Below, piece by piece: positions 41,476 through 50,158 of a DNA stretch of 64,000 nucleotides. Source of the stretch: Opitutaceae bacterium (GTDB taxonomy: Bacteria > Verrucomicrobiota > Verrucomicrobiia > Opitutales > Opitutaceae); assembly GCA_023269585.1 (NCBI GenBank), contig JAHFTC010000002.1, positions 21,045-85,044 on the forward strand. The letters run 5' to 3'. The position numbers were made by a program, and so were the translations under genes. Under the pieces are notes generated by a model. It was not told where the DNA came from. It did no database searches and worked only from the letters and a program-made list of their open reading frames with translations. How positions within the stretch are numbered: the stretch's first letter is position 1; every line of letters starts with the position of its first letter.

Positions 41476-43194
41476 CTACCCCCGGGCCAGCACCCCGGCC
41501 AGAACCTCGAGCATTTTCGCGGTATCAAAAGGCTTGGTCAGAGCGGCGTCGAAGCCGAGGCGGAGGTGCTCAGCGACCGAGGGATCGTTGGCATAACCGC
41601 TCATGAGGATGGCCTTTACCCGGGGGTTGATCTGCCGGAGCGCAGGAAGAGCCTCAATCGCCCCCATGCCATCGCGTATCGTAAGATCCAGGAGCACAGC
41701 GTCGAAGGGCCGCCCCTGGCTTTTCGCCGCGCCAAAGGCGGCGATTGCCCGCTCGCCATCCGCCACTTCCTCAACCTCATGCCCGATCGCGCGAAGCGTC
41801 CGTCCGCAAATGACCCGCAGCGCCGCCTCGTCGTCCATCACCAGAATCTTCCGCTGGGCCTGTAGGTTCCACCGGGCGGGAGTCGTCGGATTCGAGGCCG
41901 GCTCCGTGGCGGCCGGCAGATAGAGCTCGAAAGTGCTACCCTCCCCCAAGACCGATTGCGCCTGAATCGCGCCGCCGTGTTTCTGGATGATGGTGTGGCA
42001 GATCGTGAGCCCCAGCCCCATCCCTTTGCGGCTGTCCCGTTGCTTCGTGGAGAAATAGGGATCGAAGATTTTGGACAGATCCTCCCGCGAAATGCCCACG
42101 CCGTGATCGACGATGCTCACGCGAACGAATCCCCCGGGGGGCAGACTGGGCATGGTGCTGGTCCGGCGGTCCACGTTCGCCGCGCTCACGGTGATCACCC
42201 CGCCGGCGGGCAACGCCTCCCGCGCATTCAACACGATGTTACGCACGACCTGGCCGATCTGGCCACTATCGGCCGTCACCAGCCAGAGATTGTCGGCCAC
42301 GGAAATCTCCGCGCGCACCCGCGAGCCACTTAACGCCAGCCGAACCGACTCGTGGATCAGGGTCGGCAGAGCGACCGTTTGCAGGATGGGCGCGCCGCCT
42401 TGGGCGAAGGTGAGCAGTTGTTGGGTCAACCCACTCGCGAGAAACGCCGTCCTCTTCGCCTCATCCAAGAAACGGATTCCTTCGTGAGTTGCTGGGACCA
42501 CCGTCCGGGCCATGTCCAGGTTCAGGATGAGGCCGGCGAGCAGGTTGTTGAAATCATGGGCGATGCCGCCGGCCAGAATCCCGGTGGACTCCAGCTTGCT
42601 GAGAATCAGCTGGTTCTCGGTGGCGCGCTTTCGTTCGGAGATGTCGGTCAGCACAACTTGGCATTCCTTGCCCGAACGCGACGCGGTCCCCTCCAGCTCG
42701 ACCTCGAGCGGAGACTTCCCGTCCCGCAGCAGCGCTACCTCCCAGCGCTCCCGTGATTTGTTGTCGAACACCAGCTCAAGGAAGCCGTTCAGCGCGAGCC
42801 GGTCGTCGGGCTGGAGGAACAGAGCGAAGCGCCGGCCGAGCAAAGCCGACCGGGCGCCCCCCAGCAGCTCGGTCCCGGCCACGTTGATCTCTTGAATGGT
42901 TCCCGCCCGGTCGAGGCTCATGTATCCGATCGGTGCGAACTCGTAGAGTTCGGTGATCTTCGCCAGAGCCGCTTCCAGCTCGAGCTTGGACTGAGTCAGG
43001 GCCGCATTCTGGGTTTCCAGCTCGGACTGCTGGTGCTCCAGCTCAATCTGGTGGATCTCCAATTCCTGGATCAGGCGGAGGTGCTCCGGATCGAGACATG
43101 GAGACCTCCCGGTGGTCTGACGAGCCTGCCACGAGGCTTCAGCCTGACGTCGGAGTTGTCCTGAGTTATTTGGGTCCGGCACCGATTTTGACAT
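41476..43194 (-). CDS. Hybrid histidine kinase with PAS and C-terminal receiver domain
   Basis: A 572-residue cytosolic sensor starting MSKSVPDPNNSGQLRRQAEA; a 48-residue upstream extension is poor coding sequence. A coiled coil (about 40-90) is followed by a PAS domain (about 95-215, ELYEFAPIGYMSLDRAGTIQ). The histidine kinase has H-box GILAGGIAHDFNNLLAGLIL, N-box QVVRNIVLNAREAL and G-box MGLGLTICHTII. The C-terminal receiver has phospho-acceptor Asp in FDAVLLDLTIRDG. There are no membrane segments, so it senses an internal signal. No partner regulator adjoins it. A divergent motif-bearing spacer separates it from the DUF892 gene. Confidence 0.9.
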   Translation of the reverse strand: MSKSVPDPNNSGQLRRQAEASWQARQTTGRSPCLDPEHLRLIQELEIHQIELEHQQSELETQNAALTQSKLELEAALAKITELYEFAPIGYMSLDRAGTIQEINVAGTELLGGARSALLGRRFALFLQPDDRLALNGFLELVFDNKSRERWEVALLRDGKSPLEVELEGTASRSGKECQVVLTDISERKRATENQLILSKLESTGILAGGIAHDFNNLLAGLILNLDMARTVVPATHEGIRFLDEAKRTAFLASGLTQQLLTFAQGGAPILQTVALPTLIHESVRLALSGSRVRAEISVADNLWLVTADSGQIGQVVRNIVLNAREALPAGGVITVSAANVDRRTSTMPSLPPGGFVRVSIVDHGVGISREDLSKIFDPYFSTKQRDSRKGMGLGLTICHTIIQKHGGAIQAQSVLGEGSTFELYLPAATEPASNPTTPARWNLQAQRKILVMDDEAALRVICGRTLRAIGHEVEEVADGERAIAAFGAAKSQGRPFDAVLLDLTIRDGMGAIEALPALRQINPRVKAILMSGYANDPSVAEHLRLGFDAALTKPFDTAKMLEVLAGVLARG

Positions 43195-43337
43195 GATGGA
43201 TTGGCCTGCGCTACACGACCTCGGGGCGCTCTGGCAGCTCGGTCGCAACCCTAGGCTTCTTCCGAGAACCGAGGTGGATTGAGGCCTGGATGCTTGTTTC
43301 TTCACCCGGACGATAGACTCCGACCTCGAGAGGGCCA

Positions 43338-43350
43338 ATGGGGTGTAATA
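43338..43350 (-). promoter_or_regulatory. ACCCCAT-type motif facing the histidine kinase gene
   Basis: On the minus strand the sequence reads TATTACACCCCATTGG, 144 bp upstream of the kinase start. It lacks the GGGT arm of the best sites, so it is a weaker member. Confidence 0.3.
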
Positions 43351-43426
43351 CGTAGGCGCTTCCCTCGCCCCGACCCTGCACCGGTAGCCTCATGACTGCC
43401 CGGTCCGCGGATGACCTTTCTTGGTT

Positions 43427-43440
43427 GGGTAAGACCCCAT
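43427..43440 (+). promoter_or_regulatory. Stress motif upstream of DUF892 gene
   Basis: GGGTAAGACCCCAT, a best-form copy (GGGT-3-ACCC inverted repeat followed by CAT), lies 191 bp upstream of the preferred ATG. Confidence 0.5.
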
Positions 43441-43631
43441 AGAGCGCCGGACACTCCGCACGTATTATGGCGGCGTGAACCTGCTTGCCTCCACGCCTGA
43501 GGAAGAGCGCCGCACGAACAACGCCTGGAGACAATCCACGCCTCATCCCGGTGGACGAGACGCCAACTACTCCCCGGAGGAACCACCCTGGCGCCTCCGG
43601 CTTTCCAAAGCAGCTCAAACACAGAAACAAC

Positions 43632-44183
43632 ATGAAGAAGATATCCACCCCTCGCGACCTCCTGGTCGAAGAACTCAAAGACCTCTACAGCGCGGAGAAC
43701 CAATTGCTCAAGGCGCTCCCCAAGATGGCGGAAGCCGCCTCGAGCAATGAACTGCGCGAAGCTTTCGAAACCCATCTGGACCAGACCCAGATTCACGTCG
43801 AACGACTGAACCAAATCGGCGCGCAACTCGGAAAGTCCATGACCGGGAAGAAATGCAAAGCCATGGCCGGGCTGGTCGCGGAAGGCGCAGAGATCATGGA
43901 AGAGGATGCCGAACCTGCCATGCTCGATTTGGCGCTCATCGGTTCAGCCCAGAAGGTCGAGCACTACGAAATCGCCGGCTATGGGACGACCCGGACCCTG
44001 GCCGAACTCGCGGAAGAACCCGCGATCGCCCAAATGCTTCAGACCACTCTCGATGAGGAGGGCGAAACCGACAAACTCCTGACGAAGATCGCCGCCGAGA
44101 TGGATCTGGAAGCGGCGTACGAAGAAGAAGGCGAAACCGAGGTTACCGCTCAAGGAGGAGGCAAGAAGCGCCAGCGCAGCTAG
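43632..44183 (+). CDS. DUF892/YciE-family ferritin-like protein
   Basis: A 183-residue protein starting MKKISTPRDLLVEELKDLYS. It is a four-helix ferritin-like fold with conserved ELKDLYSAENQLLKALPKMA and, in the second half, SAQKVEHYEIAGYGTTRTLA, whose Glu/His residues are the usual di-metal ligands of the DUF892 family. The C-terminal tail is acidic then basic. YciE/F proteins accompany osmotic and oxidative stress responses, although their substrate is unknown. An upstream frame extension (49 residues) is discarded. Confidence 0.85.
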   Translation: MKKISTPRDLLVEELKDLYSAENQLLKALPKMAEAASSNELREAFETHLDQTQIHVERLNQIGAQLGKSMTGKKCKAMAGLVAEGAEIMEEDAEPAMLDLALIGSAQKVEHYEIAGYGTTRTLAELAEEPAIAQMLQTTLDEEGETDKLLTKIAAEMDLEAAYEEEGETEVTAQGGGKKRQRS

Positions 44184-44278
44184 ACCAAACGGAACCGCCG
44201 CGGCGGAGAATACCACTACGCCGCTCCGACTCCACATGTCCTTCGCGCTCCCTACTGAACCCCCGCATACACACCGCC

Positions 44279-44482
44279 ATGAAAACAAGAAGCCCAAAGA
44301 AGTCGGCTAGTCGTCCCCCGAAACCACGGCACCAACCGGCGGTGAAGCAGTCGGCCGCCGCCCAACACCTGGGCGGTCAACCCGAGAATGATGACGATGC
44401 TCGAGCCGCCGGGTTTGAATCCGCAACGGCAACGGCTCCCTCCAAGCCTTCGGACGCTCGGACCGCTCCCACGCCTCGATAA
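44279..44482 (+). CDS. Small basic disordered protein
   Basis: A 67-residue protein starting MKTRSPKKSASRPPKPRHQP, low-complexity, Lys/Arg/Pro/Ala-rich, with no hydrophobic core. It resembles short stress-locus proteins that follow DUF892 genes, but no family is recognised and the ribosome site is weak. Could be non-coding. Confidence 0.35.
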   Translation: MKTRSPKKSASRPPKPRHQPAVKQSAAAQHLGGQPENDDDARAAGFESATATAPSKPSDARTAPTPR

Positions 44483-44903
44483 CTCCGTGGACTGACCCGA
44501 ACGACGTTTCACGCCTTCTCCGTACCGGGTCGATCGCGACACCATTTCTCGACCGGGACTTCTGGCTCCAATCTTTCACGACGCGGCTTCGGCTGCGCAC
44601 CTTGCCCATCTGGCTGACAATCCATTCGGGCGAATGCCCTCCCACACTGTGCGGATGTTGAGCATCGCGAGACTACGGTGGTCCTGATCGAGGCGCTCCA
44701 GCTACCGGGTTCCGTGAGAAGATCCACCCGGTGGCCGAGGGCATTGGGCTGATCGGTGCATTCAAAACCGCCCATCCGAAACAACTTGAAAGGAGACGGC
44801 GTGGCAACGGGTGGCCGGGACAACAGCGGAGCGGAAGGCCGGGCGAGAGGGGTGAATGCGTTGACGCCGCCCGCGCAGGCACCGCTGCCGCGCCCGAGCC
44901 CCG
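44483..44903. other. Unassigned 421-bp stretch
   Basis: No gene, tRNA or convincing hairpin is visible on either strand. Open frames here are short and lack start signals. It separates plus-strand small genes from the minus-strand BON lipoprotein gene. Confidence 0.5.
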
Positions 44904-45230
44904 TTATTTGACGACGATGTCGTTTTTCACGTCGGTCACGCCGGCGACCGTACCCGCCACGAGTGCTGCCTGCGCCTTCTCCTCGGGGGTGTTGACGAAG
45001 CCGCTGAGCTGCACCACGCCCTTGAAGGTCTCCACGCTTACCTGAAGCGCCTTCACGAGAGGGTCCTTTACGAACGCGGCCTTGACCTTGAACGTGATGG
45101 AACTGTCGTCGATGTATTCACCGGTACTTTCTCGGGTGGCCGTGGAAGCGCAACCGGCGGTGAAGGTAACAAAGCCGAGGGCGGCAGCGAGCAACGCCAC
45201 AAGGGCAAGGGAGGGAACTGATGTCTTCAT
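44904..45230 (-). CDS. BON-domain lipoprotein
   Basis: A 108-residue protein with lipoprotein signal ending FVTFTAGC. A single BON domain follows (DDSSITFKVKAAFVKDPLVK, then VSVETFKGVVQLSGFVNTPE, and AGVTDVKNDIVVK). OsmY-type BON proteins bind phospholipid and protect the envelope in osmotic stress. The inner ATG gives the clean signal. An upstream ATG adds nine residues. Confidence 0.8.
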   Translation of the reverse strand: MKTSVPSLALVALLAAALGFVTFTAGCASTATRESTGEYIDDSSITFKVKAAFVKDPLVKALQVSVETFKGVVQLSGFVNTPEEKAQAALVAGTVAGVTDVKNDIVVK

Positions 45231-45361
45231 GGTTGGTATGGTTGGGTGTTCTAACATCTACAGGGCATGAGCGGGAAAAGAGCGTCTCCAAATAATCGAG
45301 CAACTGGACAATGGGGGCGGTTGCGAAAGCGAGAACCAACCCCGGGGGGCGGCAGCGCGGC

Positions 45362-46111
45362 TCACGAGCAGGCGGCGAGAATCCCGCCCTTCGGGCGGAC
45401 AGGACCGAACCACTCCACGTGGCGTACGGCCGAGCGGAACTCCGGGCAGGTCTCGCTCATCAGGGTGCGCAGACTATCCCGAGCGCGAGCGATACGGCTT
45501 TTCACTGTGCCGATGCTGATGCCCAGTTGCTGCGCGATTTCAGCGTACGAGCGGCGCTGGGTAACACGCATGGCAAGTATTTCTCGTTGCGGAGCGTCCA
45601 GACGAAGCATGCACCGTGCAACGAGATCGGAGAATTCGCCGATCACGACCTCACGCGCCGGACCCACGGCATCGGTGGTTACTACGTCCGAGAAGGTCAT
45701 CTCGCTCTCCCCGCCCACCGGGGAGTCGAGGGACACGCTCGCATGCCGGCAGCGGCGGTGGAAGTACCAGTAGCGGTTGCGTGAGAGATTGAGCGCGATG
45801 CGGTAGAGCCAAGTCGAGAGCGACGAGTCGCCGCGAAATCCCCCGAGGCCGCGGTGCGCACTGACGAACGTATCCTGGGCGATCTCCTCCGCGTCGGCGC
45901 AGTTTCGAAGCACACCGAAGGCCACCAGATACAGCCGTTCTCGGTAGCGTAGCATGATTGTGAGGAAGGCGGTTTCGTCCCCCGTATTGAAGCGGCGCAC
46001 GAGTTCGGCATCAATGATCGCATCGCTGCGCGAAGTTCGGGAACGCCGACGCCAGTCCGACTGGAACGGCAACGCTCCTGACGATGCGTACTGTGCGTTT
46101 TGAGTGACCAT
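45362..46111 (-). CDS. ECF-type RNA polymerase sigma factor
   Basis: A 249-residue protein with sigma-70 region 2 (about 34-105, ELVRRFNTGDETAFLTIMLR; GVLRNCADAEEIAQDTFVSA; STWLYRIALNLSRNRYW). Region 4 follows (about 160-215, LDAPQREILAMRVTQRRSYA; IAQQLGISIGTVKSRIARAR). Regions 1 and 3 are absent, as in ECF sigma factors. A C-terminal extension of about 25 residues contains two Cys. No anti-sigma gene adjoins it. A 47-codon membrane peptide gene precedes it. It sits within the stress island, so it is the leading candidate to recognise the local ACCCCAT-type promoters (inference). Confidence 0.9.
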   Translation of the reverse strand: MVTQNAQYASSGALPFQSDWRRRSRTSRSDAIIDAELVRRFNTGDETAFLTIMLRYRERLYLVAFGVLRNCADAEEIAQDTFVSAHRGLGGFRGDSSLSTWLYRIALNLSRNRYWYFHRRCRHASVSLDSPVGGESEMTFSDVVTTDAVGPAREVVIGEFSDLVARCMLRLDAPQREILAMRVTQRRSYAEIAQQLGISIGTVKSRIARARDSLRTLMSETCPEFRSAVRHVEWFGPVRPKGGILAACS

Positions 46112-46135
46112 GCTTCGGGCGGCCGTTGCTGCTGC

Positions 46136-46279
46136 TCAGCCGAGCGCTGAGTCTCCACGTGACTCGTACTGACCCACCCGCTCGGCGCCATGGGCTCCGC
46201 CGTGGGTGGCCGCGACCGCGCCGAATAGAAACCCCACAAAGGCGGCGAGGAAAAGAGCGACTGGTGCTAGGTTAATCAT
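46136..46279 (-). CDS. 47-residue membrane peptide upstream of ECF sigma factor
   Basis: Reading minus-strand from ATG at 46279: MINLAPVALFLAAFVGFLFG, then AVAATHGGAHGAERVGQYES and RGDSALG-stop. One transmembrane helix is followed by a short polar tail with three His/Glu residues. It ends 24 bp before the sigma-factor start on the same strand. Short membrane peptides next to ECF sigma genes can act as anti-sigma-like regulators, but this one has no known motif. Too short for routine gene finding. Confidence 0.45.
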   Translation of the reverse strand: MINLAPVALFLAAFVGFLFGAVAATHGGAHGAERVGQYESRGDSALG

Positions 46280-46611
46280 GACTACGAAGGTTGACTGTTT
46301 CTGGGCTTGTTTCCGGGGCCGGCGGGTGCTGCGGAGGCGATCGCGTCCGCCAATTTCGCGAGGTGAGTTCTGATGGGCGTTGTTCCGGAAAATCCCCGGT
46401 TGGGTTCCGCGTTCGGGTGAACCGAGATGACGATCGTTCGTCCGAACTGGTCTGCTCAGTATGCCCCCACGGCCCGGCGCTTGATATGGGGTCTAGGCCT
46501 ACCCGTCTCCGTTTGGCGGTGAAGCCCCAGGCGCCCTGGGGATTGTTTCACCAACGGCAGGGCCGTTCCAACCCAGTGCGGGACGCGTTGGTGCTTGGGA
46601 GCGAAACCCGC
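46280..46611. other. Regulatory spacer upstream of sigma-factor genes
   Basis: 332 bp without a gene. On the minus strand it contains GGGTAGGCCTAGACCCCAT (46486-46504), 207 bp upstream of the membrane-peptide start. No other feature recognised. Confidence 0.5.
46486..46504 (-). promoter_or_regulatory. Stress motif upstream of the sigma-factor operon
   Basis: On the minus strand: GGGTAGGCCTAGACCCCAT, a GGGT-8-ACCC arrangement like the site at 38954. Suggests possible autoregulation of the sigma-factor operon. Confidence 0.45.
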
Positions 46612-48297
46612 TCAGGGGTGGAAGTTCTTTCGGCTCCGATAGTCCGATACGAAGATGCTGATCACCAGCCAGAAGCTCCCCGCCGCCGCCGCCGTGAAGC
46701 AAAGGATCGCCAATCCGGGATAGCCGAAGAGCCGGAACGAGCTCTCGACCCGCGCCAGCAGCGACGCGCCGACGATCAGACCGGCCAGCACGATGCCCAT
46801 GGTGATGCGGTTTGCGATCTTCTGCATACCATCCATCGCCATCTTCGCGTCGGGGGCCTTCACTTTCACCTCCCACTCGGAGTTGGCGAACACATCCATG
46901 ATCCGGTTGAGCCGGGCCGGAAACCCCGCCGCGAAATCCTTCACCTCGAGGAGCGTGCTGTAGACGCTGCCCTGCGTGAGATCGTTGCGCATCCGCTGCG
47001 CCATCAGGGTCGCGAGGTTGCGGCGGATCGAGGCGTTGGTATCGAACGCGGGATCGAGAATCCGCCCGACTTCGTCCAGTTGGAGCATGGTCTTGCCGAG
47101 CAGTACCATCTCGCTGGGGACAATGAGGCGGTTGTCCTGGGCGATCCTGCTCACCTCCAGGAGGGAGCGGCCGACATTGAGCTGCTCCAGTCCCTGATCC
47201 CGGCGCAGCGCCACCAACTGGGTGATCCGTTGACGGAACCTCGGTGCGTCGAACTCCTCCATTTTCTCACTCATCCGGATCGCCGTTTCCGCGGCGGCCT
47301 CGCCATTGCCCTCGCTGATGGCGAGGAGGATCTTCAACAAATCCTCCTGCATCGCGGGTGCGGTGTGGCCCACCATCCCGAGATCGATGAGAGCGATACG
47401 TCCATCGCGCGTGACGAAGACGTTGCCCGGATGCGGATCGGCATGGAAGAGCCCATCCACGAGCACCTGCTGCAGGTAGGCGCTGAACAACTCCTCGGCC
47501 AACGGGGCGCCCTTCAGGTCGAGCGGGGACAACGGCCCCAGGGCCGTGATCTTCTGCCCCTGCACTTCCTCCATCGTCAGGACCGAGCGGGTGCAATAGT
47601 CCATCACCGGCTGGGGCACTTGGATGAGTTTGAACTTCTGCAGATTCTTGCCCAGGGCGATAAGGTTGTGCGCCTCGCGCTCGTAGTTGAGCTCCTGCTG
47701 AATCACCAGGCGGAACTCCTGTAGAGTGACGAGGAAACGGTGACGGCGACCCAACGCTGTATGGGCGTCGAGGAGACCAGCAATCTGCTCCAGCACCTCG
47801 AAGTCCTCCGCGATCTGGCGGCGAACGTTCGGGCGTTGCACCTTGACGACCACCGCCCGGCCATCCCGCAGCGCGCCGCGGTGCACCTGGCCGAGGGAAG
47901 CGGCGGCCAGTGGCTTCGGATCAAAGCGGGAGAATGCCTTCGAGATCCTGACCCCCAGTTCGGTCAGCACGATCTCCTCCACCTCGCCATAGGTGAACGG
48001 TTTCACCTTGTCCTGCAGACGGACGAGCGCTTGCCGATAGGCGTCAGGCAGCATATCGGGACGGCCGGCCAACACCTGCCCCAACTTCACGTAAGTCGGG
48101 CCCATCGTTTCCAGATCATCGGCGAGGTGTCCGGGCGACGGTTCGCGGCCGGTCACCGGCGACGCCCCGGTCGTCGTGGCTTCGCCCCCGAAGCCCGTGT
48201 CTGCGCTCATTGTCCGGGCCAGATCGGAGCGACCATATTTCCACAGCAGCGCGGCGATCTGCCGGTAGCGGGTGAGATGAGAGGCGCTTAGTTTCAT
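46612..48297 (-). CDS. ABC1/UbiB-family protein kinase-like protein
   Basis: A 561-residue protein with the atypical ABC1 kinase core: the KxGQ region TYVKLGQVLAGRPDMLPDAY, Ala-rich loop PLAAASLGQVHRGALRDGRA with VVVKVQRPNV, and catalytic/metal motifs ADPHPGNVFVTRDGRIALID followed by LGMVGH. Two C-terminal membrane helices (about 495-540) anchor it. UbiB-type proteins support quinone biosynthesis or lipid homeostasis. A role in stress is likely here given the neighbours. Divergent from the OsmC gene; a stress motif faces it 176 bp upstream. Confidence 0.88.
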   Translation of the reverse strand: MKLSASHLTRYRQIAALLWKYGRSDLARTMSADTGFGGEATTTGASPVTGREPSPGHLADDLETMGPTYVKLGQVLAGRPDMLPDAYRQALVRLQDKVKPFTYGEVEEIVLTELGVRISKAFSRFDPKPLAAASLGQVHRGALRDGRAVVVKVQRPNVRRQIAEDFEVLEQIAGLLDAHTALGRRHRFLVTLQEFRLVIQQELNYEREAHNLIALGKNLQKFKLIQVPQPVMDYCTRSVLTMEEVQGQKITALGPLSPLDLKGAPLAEELFSAYLQQVLVDGLFHADPHPGNVFVTRDGRIALIDLGMVGHTAPAMQEDLLKILLAISEGNGEAAAETAIRMSEKMEEFDAPRFRQRITQLVALRRDQGLEQLNVGRSLLEVSRIAQDNRLIVPSEMVLLGKTMLQLDEVGRILDPAFDTNASIRRNLATLMAQRMRNDLTQGSVYSTLLEVKDFAAGFPARLNRIMDVFANSEWEVKVKAPDAKMAMDGMQKIANRITMGIVLAGLIVGASLLARVESSFRLFGYPGLAILCFTAAAAGSFWLVISIFVSDYRSRKNFHP

Positions 48298-48472
48298 TAG
48301 GGGAGGCGGGTGGCCGCCAAAATCCGCCGGCGGAGGCGGGCCCCGACCGTCGAGGCCACCTGGGCCGCCGCACCCGACGATCTGGTGTCATCCGAAGCCG
48401 AGCCCACGCGCTCTGGCGATGGCTATCGTCCGAGGCACGCTGCCAGCATGCGCTCCGGCGACTGCCCCCGCC

Positions 48473-48487
48473 ATGGGGTGAGTACCC
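48473..48487 (-). promoter_or_regulatory. Stress motif facing the ABC1 kinase gene
   Basis: On the minus strand: GGGTACTCACCCCAT (GGGT-4-ACCC). It lies 176 bp upstream of the kinase gene, back to back with the OsmC-side copy. Confidence 0.45.
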
Positions 48488-48503
48488 ACCGCGCCACACG
48501 GTA

Positions 48504-48517
48504 GGGCAAGACCCCAT
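48504..48517 (+). promoter_or_regulatory. Stress motif upstream of OsmC gene
   Basis: GGGCAAGACCCCAT ends 37 bases before the OsmC start codon. The short distance is what a promoter -10-like element would show. Confidence 0.5.
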
Positions 48518-48554
48518 TGGGGGACTCCACCCTGCCCTGTAGCGTGGCCTCGAA

Positions 48555-48968
48555 ATGAAAACCATGTTCACGGCGGAGGCGACCTCCCGAGGCGGACGAT
48601 CCGGAACCATCCAGACCCCGGGCGGACTGCTGGATATCACTTTGGGCAACCCGCTGGAGAAGGGCATCGAGCGACGCGGCCCCAACCCGGAACTGCTCTT
48701 CGCGGGCGCGTATTCCGCCTGTTATCACAGCGCCTTGCTCGGCGCCGCCAAGAAGCGAGGCACGGCAACCAAGGACTCGACCGTGAGGGCGCTGGTGAGC
48801 CTAACCGAGGACGACCACGGCGGCTTCCGCCTGGCGGTCGAGCTGCATGCGCACATCCCGGGACTCGACTCGCCACAAACCCAAAGCCTCATGGAGGAGG
48901 CCCACAACACGTGCCCGTACTCGAGAGCATTACGCGGCGAAACGTCCGTCACGCTGTGCGCAGACTAG
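48555..48968 (+). CDS. OsmC/Ohr-family thiol peroxidase
   Basis: A 137-residue protein with the family's two reactive Cys: peroxidatic Cys in LLFAGAYSACYHSALLGAAK and resolving Cys in AHNTCPYSRALRG. Typical Ohr length (about 140) and Ohr-like N-terminus (FTAEATSRGGRSGTIQTPGG). It reduces organic hydroperoxides, protecting lipids. Divergent from the ABC1 kinase gene. The stress motif 38 bp upstream suggests induction with the island genes. Confidence 0.9.
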   Translation: MKTMFTAEATSRGGRSGTIQTPGGLLDITLGNPLEKGIERRGPNPELLFAGAYSACYHSALLGAAKKRGTATKDSTVRALVSLTEDDHGGFRLAVELHAHIPGLDSPQTQSLMEEAHNTCPYSRALRGETSVTLCAD

Positions 48969-49047
48969 CGACCACCGGCCCTCGCGACAGGTTCGGACCG
49001 ACGGCCACTCGCCAGACCGCTGATCGTCGGCCATCCCCGCCCCTCCC

Positions 49048-49689
49048 ATGACCAGCACTACAATGAACCTTCGATCACCGGGCGACGCTGCCGATTCCCT
49101 GTCCGTGGTCTGCTTCGGCGCCTCCGCGGGGGGCTTCGAGGCGTATTGCACGATTCTCTCCCTCCTACCGGCGGACACGGGGATGGCCTACGTCATTGTT
49201 CATCACCAGCCGGCGGACGGAAAATCGCTTCTCGTCGAAATCCTCCCTCGTATGACAAAAATGCCCGTGGTGCTGGTGGCCGACGGGACGAATGTGAGCG
49301 CGAACCATGTCTACGTAGTTCCAGCCGGGTTACAGGTAACCATGGATGGAGATTCCTTCCGGCTCACTCCCTTGGTCAAGCCGCCGGGGTGGCCCAAGAA
49401 CATCTCGGTTTTCCTGCAATCGCTCGCGGAGAACCAACAGAAACGGGCGATCGCCGTCATCCTTTCCGGTTTCGACTCCGATGGATCGGCGGCGCTGAAA
49501 TCGATCAAGGCAGCAGGCGGGCTGGTGTTTGCCCAGGCATTCCGAACGGCCCGGCAACCGGATATGCCGCAAAGCGCCGTGAGGACGGGGTGCGTCGACC
49601 GGCTGCTGTCGCCGACCGAGATCGCTGCGCAACTTGCACGCATCGGCGAGGAACGGCGCGGCTCCACCGCTGGACCGAGGGCTGGATGA
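49048..49689 (+). CDS. Stand-alone CheB-type methylesterase domain
   Basis: A 213-residue protein consisting only of the CheB catalytic domain. Triad motifs are SVVCFGASAGGFEAY (Ser), AYVIVHHQPADGK (His) and VILSGFDSDGSAALK (Asp), plus conserved PDMPQSAVRTG near the C-terminus. It lacks the receiver domain of chemotaxis CheB, and no CheR, MCP or CheA gene is nearby. CheB domains outside chemotaxis clusters often belong to stress-signalling systems. The substrate is unknown. Confidence 0.85.
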   Translation: MTSTTMNLRSPGDAADSLSVVCFGASAGGFEAYCTILSLLPADTGMAYVIVHHQPADGKSLLVEILPRMTKMPVVLVADGTNVSANHVYVVPAGLQVTMDGDSFRLTPLVKPPGWPKNISVFLQSLAENQQKRAIAVILSGFDSDGSAALKSIKAAGGLVFAQAFRTARQPDMPQSAVRTGCVDRLLSPTEIAAQLARIGEERRGSTAGPRAG

Positions 49690-49758
49690 ACAAACGGCTG
49701 CAGTCCATTTCGTGTTTGAACTTATAGCACAGTCTCGTCGTTCCCGAAGCCCAGGGTC

Positions 49759-49772
49759 GGGTAATGCCCCAT
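49759..49772 (+). promoter_or_regulatory. Stress motif upstream of DUF3309 peptide gene
   Basis: GGGTAATGCCCCAT ends 34 bases before the ATG at 49807. The first in-frame ATG (49771) is inside the motif itself, which favours the later start. Confidence 0.5.
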
Positions 49773-49806
49773 GGGCGAGTTCGCGAAGTTGGGCTATCGT
49801 GTAGCC

Positions 49807-49962
49807 ATGAACCTTCTTCTTCTCGTCCTCGTTCTGCTTCTCGTCTTCGGCGGCGGTGGTTTCTATTTCGGCGGTCCGGCCATCGGCGGCGGTGCACTCG
49901 GCTTGGTGCTGTTGATCGCTCTTGTGGTCTACTTCGTGGGCGGAAGACGCACCAAGGCATAA
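49807..49962 (+). CDS. DUF3309-like small membrane peptide
   Basis: A 51-residue peptide starting MNLLLLVLVLLLVFGGGGFY, with Gly-rich turn FYFGGPAIGGGALG and a second hydrophobic segment (LGLVLLIALVVYFVGG). This closely resembles DUF3309, short two-helix membrane peptides found in stress loci of many soil bacteria. Function unknown. Confidence 0.75.
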   Translation: MNLLLLVLVLLLVFGGGGFYFGGPAIGGGALGLVLLIALVVYFVGGRRTKA

Positions 49963-50158
49963 CCGACCGCCGCCGTGAATCACGGTCTTCGGCCCTGCGC
50001 GCCCGCGGGGTTTCGCGGCTGATCACTCTTCGGTCCGACCTCGTCGTCATGCTTTCCTCGTGATCGCTTTCCATTGGCCAACCACGGATTGTGCAACGGA
50101 CTCCGAGCGGTCTCGGATTTCCCCCACGAGCTAGACACCCTTCGCAATCTCGCCTTCC

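Larger units (their letters stand above)
43195..43631. other. Divergent regulatory spacer between kinase and DUF892 genes
   Basis: 437 bp without a supported gene. It contains the motif GGGTAAGACCCCAT on the plus strand (43427-43440) and a related TATTACACCCCAT on the minus strand (43338-43350), one facing each gene. A 60-codon open frame at 43211-43393 (minus) is not supported. Confidence 0.55.

Noticed and set aside
43211..43393. 60-codon minus-strand frame upstream of the hybrid kinase
   Set aside because: No ribosome site, no known domain, and a regulatory motif falls inside it. Retained only as part of the spacer.
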